Assembly: GCA_903873975.1 (NCBI GenBank)
Contig: CAIQQN010000329.1
Coordinates: forward strand, 1 to 32,691
Origin: an uncultured Anaerolineales bacterium
GTDB lineage: Bacteria > Chloroflexota > Anaerolineae > Anaerolineales > Villigracilaceae
Length of the DNA: 32,691 nt
Direction: 5' to 3'
The notes under the pieces are model-generated. The model saw only the letters and a list, made by a program, of their open reading frames with translations. It did no database searches and was not told the origin of the DNA. The position numbers and the translations under genes were made by a program. Below are positions 13,408 to 22,225 of the stretch, one piece after another. Position 1 is the first letter of the stretch. Each line of letters opens with the position of its first letter.

Positions 13408-13803
13408 TTAAGGTACCTGTAACCGATCCATCGACACAGCTTCAGCGGTCTCAAAGCAGAAACGAAATCCAAGTTCTTGCAAACGCTTTGGGAAGCGGAT
13501 GGCATCATATATTGCCTTTCCGGATTCCACGCGGCTGGACAAAATCCGGGTCTTTCTCTCCCTGGTCCAAGGTCCGGACCCGAGACTCTCCCCAGCCAAA
13601 TTAACGATGGCATCCACTCGTGAGGCCAGTTCTCCCCAACCGGTAATCGTCCGGCCATCCCAACCTATACCCCGTACCCCTTCGGCCAGCCGCGCTCTTT
13701 GTGGATATCGAGTCAAGATCGCGACCTGATGTCCCTCCGCCAGAAGAGATTTCGTCAAAGCCGTTCCGATAGGTCCGGAACCACCTGCTATAAGTATTTG
13801 CAT
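13408..13803 (-). pseudogene. truncated TIGR01777-type NAD-dependent epimerase
   Basis: The first 100 or so residues match the N-terminal half of TIGR01777/SDR39U1 epimerases: AGGSGPIGTALTKSLLAEGHQV (Rossmann motif), VDAIVNLAGESLGSGPWT and RKTRILSSRVESGKAI. Family members are about 300 aa, but this frame diverges after SGKAIYDAI and stops at residue 131. The missing half (catalytic YYG segment and C-terminal domain) is not found before tRNA-Gln 76 nt away. Deletion or rearrangement next to the tRNA is the likely cause. The start at 13803 is divergent from the HNH gene. A shortened functional protein is unlikely but cannot be excluded. Confidence 0.75.
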
Positions 13804-13835
13804 AGTGCCCTCTTATTATCAAACCTGTCAGGTGT

Positions 13836-13845
13836 GGAGTATAAT
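13836..13845 (+). promoter_or_regulatory. GGAGTATAAT promoter block of HNH gene
   Basis: TATAAT (13840-13845), preceded by GGAG, is the same 10-mer as before secD. A weak -35 (TTATCA, 13816-13821) lies 18 nt upstream. The gene start at 13867 has its own GGAGG. Confidence 0.65.
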
Positions 13846-13866
13846 ACACGCCAATGTGGAGGCGCT

Positions 13867-14370
13867 ATGAATGCGCCAGTCTTGGTACTCAACGCTAATT
13901 TTGAGCCGATCAATGTCTGCAACACCCGCCGCGCTGTTGGCATGATCTTTTCGGGGAAAGCCGATCTGATCATGAATGGCCGCGGCTATATTCAGACAGT
14001 TAAACAGACTATTCCAATACCCTCCGTCATCCGCCTTGAACAGATGATTCATCGCCCGCGCTTACAGGTCAAACTGACCCGCCGCGAGGTTTTTCGCCGC
14101 GACAAATTCACCTGCCAGTATTGCGGGCGGCACTCAAGCGCATTAACCGTTGACCATGTCTGGCCCAAACATCTGGGAGGCGAACATATCTGGACGAATG
14201 TTGTAACTGCCTGTCCATCCTGTAATCATCGCAAAGGCGGACGGCAACTGGACGAAGCCCAGATGACCCTGCTTCATACTCCGAAGGAACCCCCTGCCAG
14301 TGCATACTATATCTTCGGACGGCATCTGGAGGAAAACGCCGAATGGGAACAATTCATCCATGGATGGTAA
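13867..14370 (+). CDS. HNH endonuclease domain protein
   Basis: This 167-aa protein opens with VLVLNANFEPINVCNTRRAV, a segment characteristic of a conserved small HNH family. It ends with a zinc-stabilised HNH module: CQYC (83-86), LTVDHVWPKHLGGEH with the D-H pair (96-97), W-x-N-V-V-T-A-C-P-S-C-N (C116, C119, N120) and HRKGGR. The family is widespread in Chloroflexota, actinobacteria and cyanobacteria. Its target is unknown, and such genes are usually stand-alone and chromosomal, not mobile. The ATG at 13867 has TGGAGGCGCT directly upstream. An earlier ATG at 13853 is out of frame. The promoter block at 13836 lies in the divergent gap with the truncated epimerase. Confidence 0.88.
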   Translation: MNAPVLVLNANFEPINVCNTRRAVGMIFSGKADLIMNGRGYIQTVKQTIPIPSVIRLEQMIHRPRLQVKLTRREVFRRDKFTCQYCGRHSSALTVDHVWPKHLGGEHIWTNVVTACPSCNHRKGGRQLDEAQMTLLHTPKEPPASAYYIFGRHLEENAEWEQFIHGW

Positions 14371-14381
14371 AAGATCAGATG

Positions 14382-14420
14382 AATTCCCAGTGCTGAATAA
14401 TCACCTGGAATTTTGTTTTT
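14382..14420. terminator. shared terminator between convergent HNH and MBL genes
   Basis: AATTCC (14382-14387) pairs with GGAATT (14407-14412), with further imperfect pairing inside. TTTTGTTTTT follows on +. It lies in the 48-bp gap between the two convergent stops. Confidence 0.5.
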
Positions 14421-15177
14421 AATCAAAACTCAATGATGCAAAATCCTCTGCCAATGTCACTGGACCATCATATTGCGTCCGTGCCTCGGAGAGTGGATCA
14501 CCCACCGCAAACTGCCCTGTCGGATAATGGATAAGATATAGCGCGCCAACCTCTGCTTGAGCAGCGGCTTTTCCTGCCTGCATCGCAGACGAATGTCCCG
14601 GAAGCGGGCCGGAAGCCTCATGGATCAGCACATCCGCTCCAGCAGCCAATCGAAGCACCTGAGGGCAAGGTTCGGTATCGCAGGAATAAGCCACCCCCTT
14701 CTTGGAATTCAGAAATTCAATCCGCAAACCGATGGTTGGGATAAAATGCTGCACTGGAGCAGCTAGGATATGGAATTCTTCACATTCCAACACTGAAATC
14801 ATTTCTTGCATAGGCAGGCGGTAAAAGACGACCGGAAAGAAATCAGGCCATTCAGACCAGCCATAAAGCCCCATCAAACCTTCGATGCGGTCGAGAGTAT
14901 GGTGCAATCCATAAATATGCAAGGGAAGGCTGCGTCCCATCAGCCACATATTCATGAGCATTTGCGGCACGCCAGAAACATGGTCAGGATGGAAGTGGGT
15001 CAGGATCACATCGCTCAAACGATTAAAATCCACTCCAACTTTCTTGAAACGTAAAATCGGGTTATCAACGCAATCAATTAATACAACACGTTGTTTCCCC
15101 ACTATAACCATATGGGTATTTTCATGATGCTCGTCAGGGATGGCATTTGATGTTCCCAGAAAAATAAGTCGTGGCAT
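14419..15177 (-). CDS. MBL-fold metallohydrolase (RNase Z-like)
   Basis: This 252-aa protein is of the RNase Z/Lactamase_B_2 branch of the metallo-beta-lactamase fold. MPRLIFLGTSNAIPDEHHENTH is the typical RNase Z-type opening, THFHPDHVSG (residues 60-69) is the HxHxDH zinc motif, and later zinc ligands are supplied by AYSCDTEPCP (Asp), DVLIHEASG and LIHYP. It lacks a clear exosite arm, so it may be a phosphodiesterase of another kind and not a tRNA 3' processing enzyme. It starts 30 nt after the ABC-2/SpoIIM gene and is probably the last gene of the long minus-strand run. Confidence 0.85.
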   Translation of the reverse strand: MPRLIFLGTSNAIPDEHHENTHMVIVGKQRVVLIDCVDNPILRFKKVGVDFNRLSDVILTHFHPDHVSGVPQMLMNMWLMGRSLPLHIYGLHHTLDRIEGLMGLYGWSEWPDFFPVVFYRLPMQEMISVLECEEFHILAAPVQHFIPTIGLRIEFLNSKKGVAYSCDTEPCPQVLRLAAGADVLIHEASGPLPGHSSAMQAGKAAAQAEVGALYLIHYPTGQFAVGDPLSEARTQYDGPVTLAEDFASLSFD

Positions 15178-15207
15178 ATGAAGTGCCTTTCTTTCTTATT
15201 CCTGCCC

Positions 15208-16641
15208 CTATTTCAAGGCAGATAACAATAGCACAGGAGTAACCCACGTCTCGATAATGGCCGCGATGGTCAACAACGGCAGCACTATGCCAAAGCCAAT
15301 CTTTGTCCAATCGGCAATTGCTTCGATGAGCACCTCACCTAGGGTCCGTTGAGGGCGCGGGGTTACCAGCGCAATCCCTATATACAGAATTGCCGCGCTG
15401 GCAAGAATCAGGGCCGGGATTTCAAAGATACCGTGCGGAAGAATTCCCCACACGCCCATTTTCAATGGTGATCCTCCCATTGATCCGATCAACGCCAATA
15501 CCGCCCCAATGATACCCATATTCAGAAGGTAAACCAATGCTCCCAGAACGCCGAAGGAGAACAAGCCCAACAGCAGGATAACCCCAATTGCCTGCACATT
15601 GTGTCCCCAGATCGCTAAGAAGGAAATTCCAACACTGGCAATCGGTAAGCCCACCCCAGAGGGCAAAAGGCTTGAAAGATCACCCGCCTTAAACTGACCC
15701 CCTAATTTTGTGGAATTCATGGTTACCCAAATATAACCCGCTACAGCCGCTATCAAACCGATGGCGATCATAAGAATTATCGATGGAATTTGTTTCCGTA
15801 ACGTTTTCAGGATCTCGAACCTAAACCAGCCCCAAAGAGTCTTGGCATCTCCTTTGAAAGCCTGCCAGAAAGTCCGTCCAATCCAGCGCAGATTGAGCAC
15901 ATCAATTTCACGTCCTAGCAAGGCCTCTCGCTGGAAATGGGCAATGCCGACCCGAGCCAGCAGCGCTGTCAAAACAGCCACCCCGACCACCGCCAGCCAG
16001 AGCACCTGGTCGTTACCCCAGAATAGCATGACGCTCTCGCCTTGAATAAGCAATGCCATCGGGATGACGATAAACGACGCCATCAGGTTGGCCGCCCGCA
16101 CTGATGTAGCTTGCGTGGAAATCAGTATGGCTCCGCTGACCATTAGGAGCGCCTGAAAGGTAGTCAGCGTCAACGTCTGGATCATTCGATTGAGATCGGG
16201 GAATGGGATACGTTGAAAATAGAGGCCGATCATGTATACAGTAATACCTAGGTAAGAAGTCACCAGCGGTGCAGCCGTCCCGGCAATCAATTTTCCCGTG
16301 AAAAGTTGCCAATCCTTTAGCGGGGTGAGCAGAAGTGGTTCAATTGTCCCGCGCTCCTTCTCACCGACGAACGACTCTAGTGCAATAACCAATGAAACCG
16401 TAATCGGGAAGTAACCCACCACCATAAGTAGGAATGGTACCAGCCGCTCGGCAACCAATGGGGTTCCATATTGGGTTGTAAAATTGATGGCAGCCTGCGC
16501 ACCTAAATCGGCCAAAAACGGCAGGATCAGCGTCAGCACAACCATCGGGAAGATGATACGCCAATCGCGAAGCTGGTCACGAAGTTCGCGCCAGGCCATT
16601 AGCCAAGTCAAACGGAGATCGTCACTCCAACTCTTATACAC
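15208..16641 (-). CDS. ABC-2 permease fused to a SpoIIM-type domain
   Basis: This 477-aa membrane protein has two modules. Residues 1-235 are an ABC-2 type permease of the NatB sort, with a cytoplasmic WRELRDQLRDWR start, a helix, and the conserved ESFVGEKERGTIEPLLLTP stretch (89-107). Residues about 250-477 match SpoIIM/DUF95: a cytoplasmic helix, helices, then LPHGIFEIPALILASA (401-416) and IGFGIVLPLLTIAAIIETWVTP. SpoIIM proteins are usually separate and often sit beside ABC genes. The start is GTG at 16641, overlapping the ATPase stop by 8 nt, with AGGTGA upstream. With the ATPase it forms an exporter or a membrane-remodelling complex of unknown substrate. Confidence 0.85.
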   Translation of the reverse strand: MYKSWSDDLRLTWLMAWRELRDQLRDWRIIFPMVVLTLILPFLADLGAQAAINFTTQYGTPLVAERLVPFLLMVVGYFPITVSLVIALESFVGEKERGTIEPLLLTPLKDWQLFTGKLIAGTAAPLVTSYLGITVYMIGLYFQRIPFPDLNRMIQTLTLTTFQALLMVSGAILISTQATSVRAANLMASFIVIPMALLIQGESVMLFWGNDQVLWLAVVGVAVLTALLARVGIAHFQREALLGREIDVLNLRWIGRTFWQAFKGDAKTLWGWFRFEILKTLRKQIPSIILMIAIGLIAAVAGYIWVTMNSTKLGGQFKAGDLSSLLPSGVGLPIASVGISFLAIWGHNVQAIGVILLLGLFSFGVLGALVYLLNMGIIGAVLALIGSMGGSPLKMGVWGILPHGIFEIPALILASAAILYIGIALVTPRPQRTLGEVLIEAIADWTKIGFGIVLPLLTIAAIIETWVTPVLLLSALK

Positions 16642-17557
16642 GATTCACCTGCGCCATGGCAGCTAGATACACCTGTTCAAGCGTGCGCGGTAGTTCCTGT
16701 AATGCCACTACTTCCGCCCCGCGTTTCATCAACTCTTTAAGCAAAATAGGATTGGCAATCAGCGGGTCTTCTACCCGGAACCGGGGACCAGTCTCGCTAG
16801 CTTCGATTGGAGTGACACCTGCCGGTAGGTTCAGGGTCCGGCGAGGCCATTTACCTCGCACCCTCACCTCGTACTCAGCCGGTCCTAGCAAATTTCGTTT
16901 CAACTCCTCTACCGTTCCGCTGGTCAAAATTCGCCCGCGATAAATGATGGCTATCTTATTCGCTAGCATTTCTGCTTCAACCAGGTTGTGCGTACAGATA
17001 ATAATGGTGCGCTGTTCCGTGCGCAGGCTGGCAATTGCATTCCGCACCAACCGTGCTGATTCTGGATCCATGGCCGAGGTTGGCTCGTCAAGTAATAGCA
17101 CGGGTGGTTCGTGGATTAATGTGCGCGCCAGCGCCAGTTTCTGACGCATTCCTTTCGAATATTGACCGATGGGACGTTTGGAAACCTCTACCAGGCCGAA
17201 ATATTCCATCCACTCCCAGATCCGCTTCTGGCGCGCATTCGCGTTTAAGCGATAGACCTTTCCGAAGAAATCCAGGTATTCCAGACCAGTCATGCGCAGG
17301 TACAGGCCGTGTTGTTCGGTCAGCACGCCGACCGAAGCTCGTACCTGTTCCGGGGATTGGACCACGTCAAACCCGGCAATACATGCCCGACCCCGGGTGG
17401 GAGCCAGCACTGAGGTCAGCAAACGGACGGTAGTGGTCTTCCCGGCCCCGTTCTGGCCCAGGAGCGCAAGCACCTGTCCGGGATAAACATCAATACTGAC
17501 TCCATCCACGGCCCAGTAATCGCCAAATTGTTTACTCAGGTCTTCAGTATGGATCAT
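16634..17557 (-). CDS. ABC transporter ATPase, NatA-like
   Basis: This 307-aa ATP-binding subunit carries Walker A GQNGAGKTTT (34-43), the Q-loop around VLTEQHGLY, the signature YSKGMRQ (132-138, a form common in NatA/CcmA-type exporters), Walker B VLLLDEPTS (152-160) and the switch CTHN. A C-terminal extension of about 70 residues (AEYEVRVRGKW and onward) is typical of ABC-2 exporter ATPases. It begins 6 nt after lgt and overlaps the fusion permease by 8 nt, so the two surely work together. There is no clear ribosome site at the ATG, and translation may depend on coupling with lgt. Confidence 0.93.
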   Translation of the reverse strand: MIHTEDLSKQFGDYWAVDGVSIDVYPGQVLALLGQNGAGKTTTVRLLTSVLAPTRGRACIAGFDVVQSPEQVRASVGVLTEQHGLYLRMTGLEYLDFFGKVYRLNANARQKRIWEWMEYFGLVEVSKRPIGQYSKGMRQKLALARTLIHEPPVLLLDEPTSAMDPESARLVRNAIASLRTEQRTIIICTHNLVEAEMLANKIAIIYRGRILTSGTVEELKRNLLGPAEYEVRVRGKWPRRTLNLPAGVTPIEASETGPRFRVEDPLIANPILLKELMKRGAEVVALQELPRTLEQVYLAAMAQVNRV

Positions 17558-17563
17558 TACAGT

Positions 17564-18388
17564 TTAGGCATGCCGGAGGCGGTGGTTCAAGAAAATGATA
17601 ACTCCCGCAACCAGTGCTACAATGACAACAAATGTTTGGTTAAAATTGATGCCCGCCACCTGGGATGCATCCAATCGCAGGAAATCAAGACTAAACCGCC
17701 CTATGGAGTACATTATCATATAGATAAGGAAGATGTCGCCTGGTTTAAGCCATTTCTCGAAGCGGCGCGCCAGCCATAGCAGCACAGCCATGTTGGCCAC
17801 ATTCCATAGTGATTCATACAGGAACAGCGGGTGGAAATACTCGTAATTTTGAAAACCTTCCACGCGGTGGAGAGGGTCAATGTAGATTTTCCAGGGGAGA
17901 TTCGTGGGTAGACCATAAAGTTCCTGGTTGAAGAAATTGCCCCAGCGACCGATGGCTTGTGCCAGCGCCACTCCCGGCACAGCCACATCTGCCCAGGTCA
18001 GGAAAGAGATTCTCTTCCTGCGGCAATAAATCCATAATGCCAGCGCACCGCCAATCACTGCTCCGGGGATGCCCAACCCGCCATTTCGGATGTTAAGCAT
18101 ATCCAGTGGGTGCATCAAATACCACTTGGTGGTTATCCCTTGTTCGACCATCGAAGGCGGCGGCGTCAGGATGTGCCAGATACGCGCCCCGACAATCCCG
18201 GCCAGAACCACCCAGAATAGCGCATCCCAAATGAATTCCGGATTCATGCCGCGGCGCTTAGCCTCAGCTTGTCCCAGGAAGGCAGCAGCAATCACGCCGA
18301 GTGTGATCAAAATCCCATAATAGTAAATGTGAAAGGATTGGTTGAGAAATGGGATGGGAATATCAAAACCGTTCGGTAAGGTTGGCAT
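17564..18388 (-). CDS. lgt: prolipoprotein diacylglyceryl transferase
   Basis: This 274-aa inner-membrane enzyme transfers diacylglycerol from phosphatidylglycerol to the lipobox Cys of prolipoproteins. Family signatures are HIYYYGILITLG, RNGGLGIPGAVIGG (101-114), GRWGNFFNQELYG (147-159, containing the key Arg and Asn) and HPLFLYE (186-192). Seven hydrophobic segments fit the family. AGGAGTAGATC directly precedes the ATG, and its GAG-TAG includes the stop of the upstream phosphatidyltransferase. At least three lipoproteins in this window would be its substrates. Confidence 0.96.
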   Translation of the reverse strand: MPTLPNGFDIPIPFLNQSFHIYYYGILITLGVIAAAFLGQAEAKRRGMNPEFIWDALFWVVLAGIVGARIWHILTPPPSMVEQGITTKWYLMHPLDMLNIRNGGLGIPGAVIGGALALWIYCRRKRISFLTWADVAVPGVALAQAIGRWGNFFNQELYGLPTNLPWKIYIDPLHRVEGFQNYEYFHPLFLYESLWNVANMAVLLWLARRFEKWLKPGDIFLIYMIMYSIGRFSLDFLRLDASQVAGINFNQTFVVIVALVAGVIIFLNHRLRHA

Positions 18389-18391
18389 GAT

Positions 18392-19021
18392 CTACTCCTG
18401 AGCTTGAGATAGATGACGATGAGCGTCCCGCCGCACGCGCATAATACGTTGCAAAGCTGTGAAATTCGCCAATATGGCAATAATAATTAAGACAAGTAAC
18501 GGTAAGTTGAAAATCAATCCGGGGATAAGAACAATGTAACGCTCAACGCGCGTCAATAGGCCAACGTTTGCATCCAGTTTGGAAGCATCGGCACGCGCTT
18601 TTACATAAGATACCAGGACCGACCCGGCTGCCGCCAGGTATGCCAAAATCACACCAGCGGCATTGGCATGGAGCATATAATATACAAGAAAACCGAGGAA
18701 AAGGAATAGCTCTGAATAGCGGTCAGTGACCGCATCTACAAACGCCCCCCAATCACTTGCTTCGTTACGCAGGCGTGCCAGTGCCCCATCCATGGCATCT
18801 ACTGGCCCCATGACCAACAGAAGGATGCCAGCCCAGGTCATGTGACCGAAAGCAATCAGCACGGCACTGCCAATCGTTCCAATAAGTCCAATCAATGTGA
18901 CTGTATTTGGCCGGATGCCGAGACGATTCAAAAAACCAGCAATTGGGTTCAAATACCATCGGAACCAGACCCGCATCTTATCAGCAAATGTCATTTTCTT
19001 TTGTTCGGAAGTTTGAGTCAA
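18392..19021 (-). CDS. CDP-alcohol phosphatidyltransferase
   Basis: This integral-membrane enzyme makes phospholipids by joining CDP-diacylglycerol and an alcohol. The full family motif D-x2-D-G-x2-A-R-x8-G-x3-D-x3-D is present as DAMDGALARL through FVDAVTD (residues 75-100 from the chosen start), within several hydrophobic helices. The acceptor (inositol phosphate, glycerophosphate, other) cannot be told. A TTG start at 19021 was chosen because AGAGGA lies 6 nt upstream. A longer frame from GTG at 19069 would overlap the ftsK stop by 1 nt but has no ribosome site, and ATG at 18994 is a shorter option. It lies between ftsK and lgt, 3 nt from the latter. Confidence 0.88.
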   Translation of the reverse strand: MTQTSEQKKMTFADKMRVWFRWYLNPIAGFLNRLGIRPNTVTLIGLIGTIGSAVLIAFGHMTWAGILLLVMGPVDAMDGALARLRNEASDWGAFVDAVTDRYSELFLFLGFLVYYMLHANAAGVILAYLAAAGSVLVSYVKARADASKLDANVGLLTRVERYIVLIPGLIFNLPLLVLIIIAILANFTALQRIMRVRRDAHRHLSQAQE

Positions 19022-19068
19022 TGGAATTCCTCTGAAGACAGATATTAAAACTGGGCAATCATACCACA

Positions 19069-21294
19069 CTAGGAATTATCATCCGCGGGAGTGTCCCCAT
19101 TCACATCGTCCGGTTCAAGTAGTACTTCTCGGTCGCGTCCGCCACCCATGGATGGGCCCACCACGCCCGTTTCCTCGAGCTGATCCAGCAGACGTGCAGC
19201 CCGCGGATATCCAATCCTCAAACGCCGTTGGAGCATGGAAGCGCTGGCGCGCTGCTCCTTTTTGAGCACCGTAATCGCCTGCTCAATCAATACATCGTCG
19301 CTGCCTTCCTCAGATGCCTCAGTAAGCATTGACTCCCACGGTGGGCGGACATCCTTTTGCGGCACCATTTTCTGCCAGTGGGAAATGACACGCTCGATCT
19401 CCTGGTCAGTGACCATCACCCCCTGGGCGCGTACCGGGCTGCCAACCTCCGGATTCAGGAAGAGTAGGTCGCCGCGCCCGAGTAAAGTCTCTGCCCCGGG
19501 TAAATCCAGAATAACACGCGAATCTACACCTGAAGCCACAGAAAATGCCAGGCGCGCCGGGAAATTGGCTTTGATGAGACCGGTCACCACGTCCGTACTG
19601 GGGCGCTGTGTGGCAACCACTAGATGAATGCCGGTGGCGCGCGCCATTTGCGCCAGGCGGACCAAGTTGTGTTCAGTTTGGTCAGGGGCCGACATCATCA
19701 AATCGGCCATCTCGTCTATTAAAATAACAATACGGGGCAGCGTCTGGACATCCTTCCGGCGTTGGAGTTGACGGTTATAGGCATCAATGTCTCGGGCTTT
19801 TGCGGCTTCCAACAACTTGTATCGGTGTTCCATCTCCACCACCACCCAGCGCAATACACCCAGGATGCGCTTTAAATCCGTCTCGACCTTGCCATACAGA
19901 TGAGGTAATCCATTGAAACGGATCAACTCGACCATTTTCGAGTCAATCATAACCATGCGCATGTCTTCAGGAGCATTATTCATGGCGAGGCACATTGCCA
20001 TTGCAGCAATGCAGACCGACTTACCCGAACCGGTCGTCCCGGCGATAAGCAAGTGCGGCATACGAGCCAGATCTGCCAAGAGCGGATTGCCTGAAACATC
20101 CCGCCCCAGCGCAATCGTTAACGGTGAACCAAATTTATAGAAAGCTTCCGTCTCCAATAGCGGGCGTAAACGTACCAGTGAAGAACGCGGGTTCGGTACT
20201 TCTATACCCACGTACCCGCGCCCTGGTACTGGTGCTTCGATGCGTAGACGTTCAGCAGAAAGGGATAGAGCCAGGTCCTTTTGAAGACTGGCAATCTGCG
20301 CCACGCGGACTTTCATCTGCTGGGCATCTTCTTCTGTACCCTTTTTGATGAACCCCGGCTGGACTGCAAACTGCGTCACCGTCGGCCCGATGCGAAAGCC
20401 AACTACCTTGGCCGGAATACCAAACTCTGAAAGAGACTTTTCGATCTGCCCGGCTGTTTGGTTAATTGTCCGCTCGTCTGGGCGGGCAGCTTGTTCACCG
20501 AGTAATACATTCAAAGGAGGTAGGCGTTCTCCACGCAGTGGAAGTGAGCCTGCGTGGCTGTCTTGTTTTTCGGGAATCTTGAACGACTTGCGGAATTCCG
20601 GTGGCAGTTTCTGAGCGGGTTTTCTGGCGCTGTTGGTGGAACCTGCGGCAGGTTTTTCCATTGGAAGTGGAGAAATGATCGGCGTTTCCGGCGCAGCAGT
20701 TCCCCTTTCAGTCGCGAGCGGTTCGCCAGATAAGTTGAACAACCAGATTTCGAGGTGGTGCCAGAGGCGGAAAGCAGCCATCAACGCCAACCCCCAGGAC
20801 AAGCAAATGACCAGCCCACCCCAGATCGGACCGATGAACTGGACCACCAGCATTGAAATTCCCCAGCCGATTTTCCCGCCCCACATTTCAGTCAACCGAT
20901 TGCCACTGAGAACCGAAAGTACCGCAAGCGAAAAAAAAGCTGTCAGTTCCAGAGCAATTACTTGTCCCCAGCGGACTTTTACCACTTGGCGGCTGCGGCG
21001 AAATGCAAACAAGCCCGCTGCTCCAGCTGTTATGATAACCAGCAAGCTACCCCAACCTAGCCAGTTTTCAAGTAAAGAGACCCATTTTTCAAGCAGGGTA
21101 CCTCTTGACAAGCCGAATATCCCCAGGAGGGTCATCAAGGCAAATACCAGCAGGAAAACACCGAGGATATCCCAGAGAAAACGCCCAAAGTGGGTTTCAA
21201 GCCTCGCTAAGCGATCCACCCAGTTATTGAAACGGGGTGTCTTGGAGTGATCGTCTTCAAAATGCGAACGGGTCTTGTGTGATTTAGAAGGCAT
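19069..21294 (-). CDS. ftsK: FtsK/SpoIIIE DNA translocase
   Basis: This 741-aa protein is a membrane-anchored, ATP-driven DNA pump that clears and orients chromosome ends at the division septum. It has four N-terminal helices (about residues 40-180), a short Pro-rich linker (about 195-260), an alpha/beta motor with Walker A GTTGSGKSV (419-427), Walker B IVILIDEMADLM (522-533) and ATQRPSTDV, and a C-terminal winged-helix gamma domain (about 670-730, ASASMLQRRLRIGYPRAARLL). Length is near that of Bacillus SpoIIIE. It starts 1 nt after the S1-protein stop, with no separate ribosome site, so translation is probably coupled. Confidence 0.96.
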   Translation of the reverse strand: MPSKSHKTRSHFEDDHSKTPRFNNWVDRLARLETHFGRFLWDILGVFLLVFALMTLLGIFGLSRGTLLEKWVSLLENWLGWGSLLVIITAGAAGLFAFRRSRQVVKVRWGQVIALELTAFFSLAVLSVLSGNRLTEMWGGKIGWGISMLVVQFIGPIWGGLVICLSWGLALMAAFRLWHHLEIWLFNLSGEPLATERGTAAPETPIISPLPMEKPAAGSTNSARKPAQKLPPEFRKSFKIPEKQDSHAGSLPLRGERLPPLNVLLGEQAARPDERTINQTAGQIEKSLSEFGIPAKVVGFRIGPTVTQFAVQPGFIKKGTEEDAQQMKVRVAQIASLQKDLALSLSAERLRIEAPVPGRGYVGIEVPNPRSSLVRLRPLLETEAFYKFGSPLTIALGRDVSGNPLLADLARMPHLLIAGTTGSGKSVCIAAMAMCLAMNNAPEDMRMVMIDSKMVELIRFNGLPHLYGKVETDLKRILGVLRWVVVEMEHRYKLLEAAKARDIDAYNRQLQRRKDVQTLPRIVILIDEMADLMMSAPDQTEHNLVRLAQMARATGIHLVVATQRPSTDVVTGLIKANFPARLAFSVASGVDSRVILDLPGAETLLGRGDLLFLNPEVGSPVRAQGVMVTDQEIERVISHWQKMVPQKDVRPPWESMLTEASEEGSDDVLIEQAITVLKKEQRASASMLQRRLRIGYPRAARLLDQLEETGVVGPSMGGGRDREVLLEPDDVNGDTPADDNS

Positions 21295-21295
21295 A

Positions 21296-22225
21296 TTAGT
21301 TGATCTTCATACTTAAACCAAGGCGTTGGCGCGATGCCTCCACTTGCAGAACCCGCACCTGCACACATTGTCCCGGTAAAAGGATGTCCTTGATCGTTTT
21401 GTTGGGAGGCAGCGGGATTTCCGATGCATGGATTAAGCCCTCCAAACCTTCTTCAAGACGGGCAAACGCGCCAAACGGAACCAGCGCCGTCACAACCGCT
21501 GGAACAATCGTATTGACCGGGTATCGGACTTGGGCCAATTCCCAGGGATTTGGCGATAACCGTTTCAGGCTTAGAGCGATCCGACAGCGCTCCGGCACAA
21601 CTTCCATTACCTGGACTTCGACATGCTGCCCAACCTGACACACCTGACTGGGATGAGAGACGCGTCCCCAGGAAAGTTCGGAAATGTGGATAAGGCCCTC
21701 AACCCCTCCCAGGTCCACAAAAACCCCGAACTCTGTGACATTGGTAACTTCGCCTTCTATGTGCTGACCTGGCTGGATGGTGTTGAAAAGTGTCGGCCGT
21801 TTTCCGGCCTCAGCACGAGCGGCGCGTTCTGAAAAGACCATGCGTCCCTCTTCTGGCACACACTCGATGACTTTCAGCCTCAATGTCCGACCGACGTAGA
21901 CTGAAAGACAATCTTCGCGGTGGTCTTCGTTAGGTTGAAAGGGCAAGTCCACCAGATGCGAACATGGTACAAAGCCATTTAGTCCTTCCCCTTCGACTAG
22001 TAAGCCTCCCCGGTTATATCCTGTGACCGTCAGTTCGATAATACCATCCTGGCGGTACAACGACATTGCTCTTTCCCAATCAGATGATGGCTTTGTAGAT
22101 TCCTCAACCTTCTGAGCCTTGGTTGTGGCTTGTACAGCCCGGCTTTCTTCTTCTGCCAAGACTGACTCCCACCAGCCATCATCATAAACCGGCACATCTT
22201 GTTCAGAGAATTGATTATGCACCAT
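21296..22225 (-). CDS. S1 RNA-binding domain protein, three S1 repeats
   Basis: This 309-aa protein resembles short bacterial ribosomal protein S1. An acidic N-terminal stretch is followed by three OB-fold S1 domains: IIELTVTGYNRGGLLV (diverged), HIEGEVTNVTEFGVFVDLGG then GLIHISELSWGRV (canonical), and VPAVVTALVPFGAFARLEEG then GLIHASEI. It likely binds mRNA during translation initiation or RNA turnover. Typical S1 has 4-6 repeats, so it may be this lineage's only S1 or a paralogue. The ATG at 22225 was chosen because AAGGAGG lies 12 nt upstream. A start at 22249 would lengthen the overlap with the upstream gene from 11 to 35 nt. Confidence 0.88.
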   Translation of the reverse strand: MVHNQFSEQDVPVYDDGWWESVLAEEESRAVQATTKAQKVEESTKPSSDWERAMSLYRQDGIIELTVTGYNRGGLLVEGEGLNGFVPCSHLVDLPFQPNEDHREDCLSVYVGRTLRLKVIECVPEEGRMVFSERAARAEAGKRPTLFNTIQPGQHIEGEVTNVTEFGVFVDLGGVEGLIHISELSWGRVSHPSQVCQVGQHVEVQVMEVVPERCRIALSLKRLSPNPWELAQVRYPVNTIVPAVVTALVPFGAFARLEEGLEGLIHASEIPLPPNKTIKDILLPGQCVQVRVLQVEASRQRLGLSMKIN

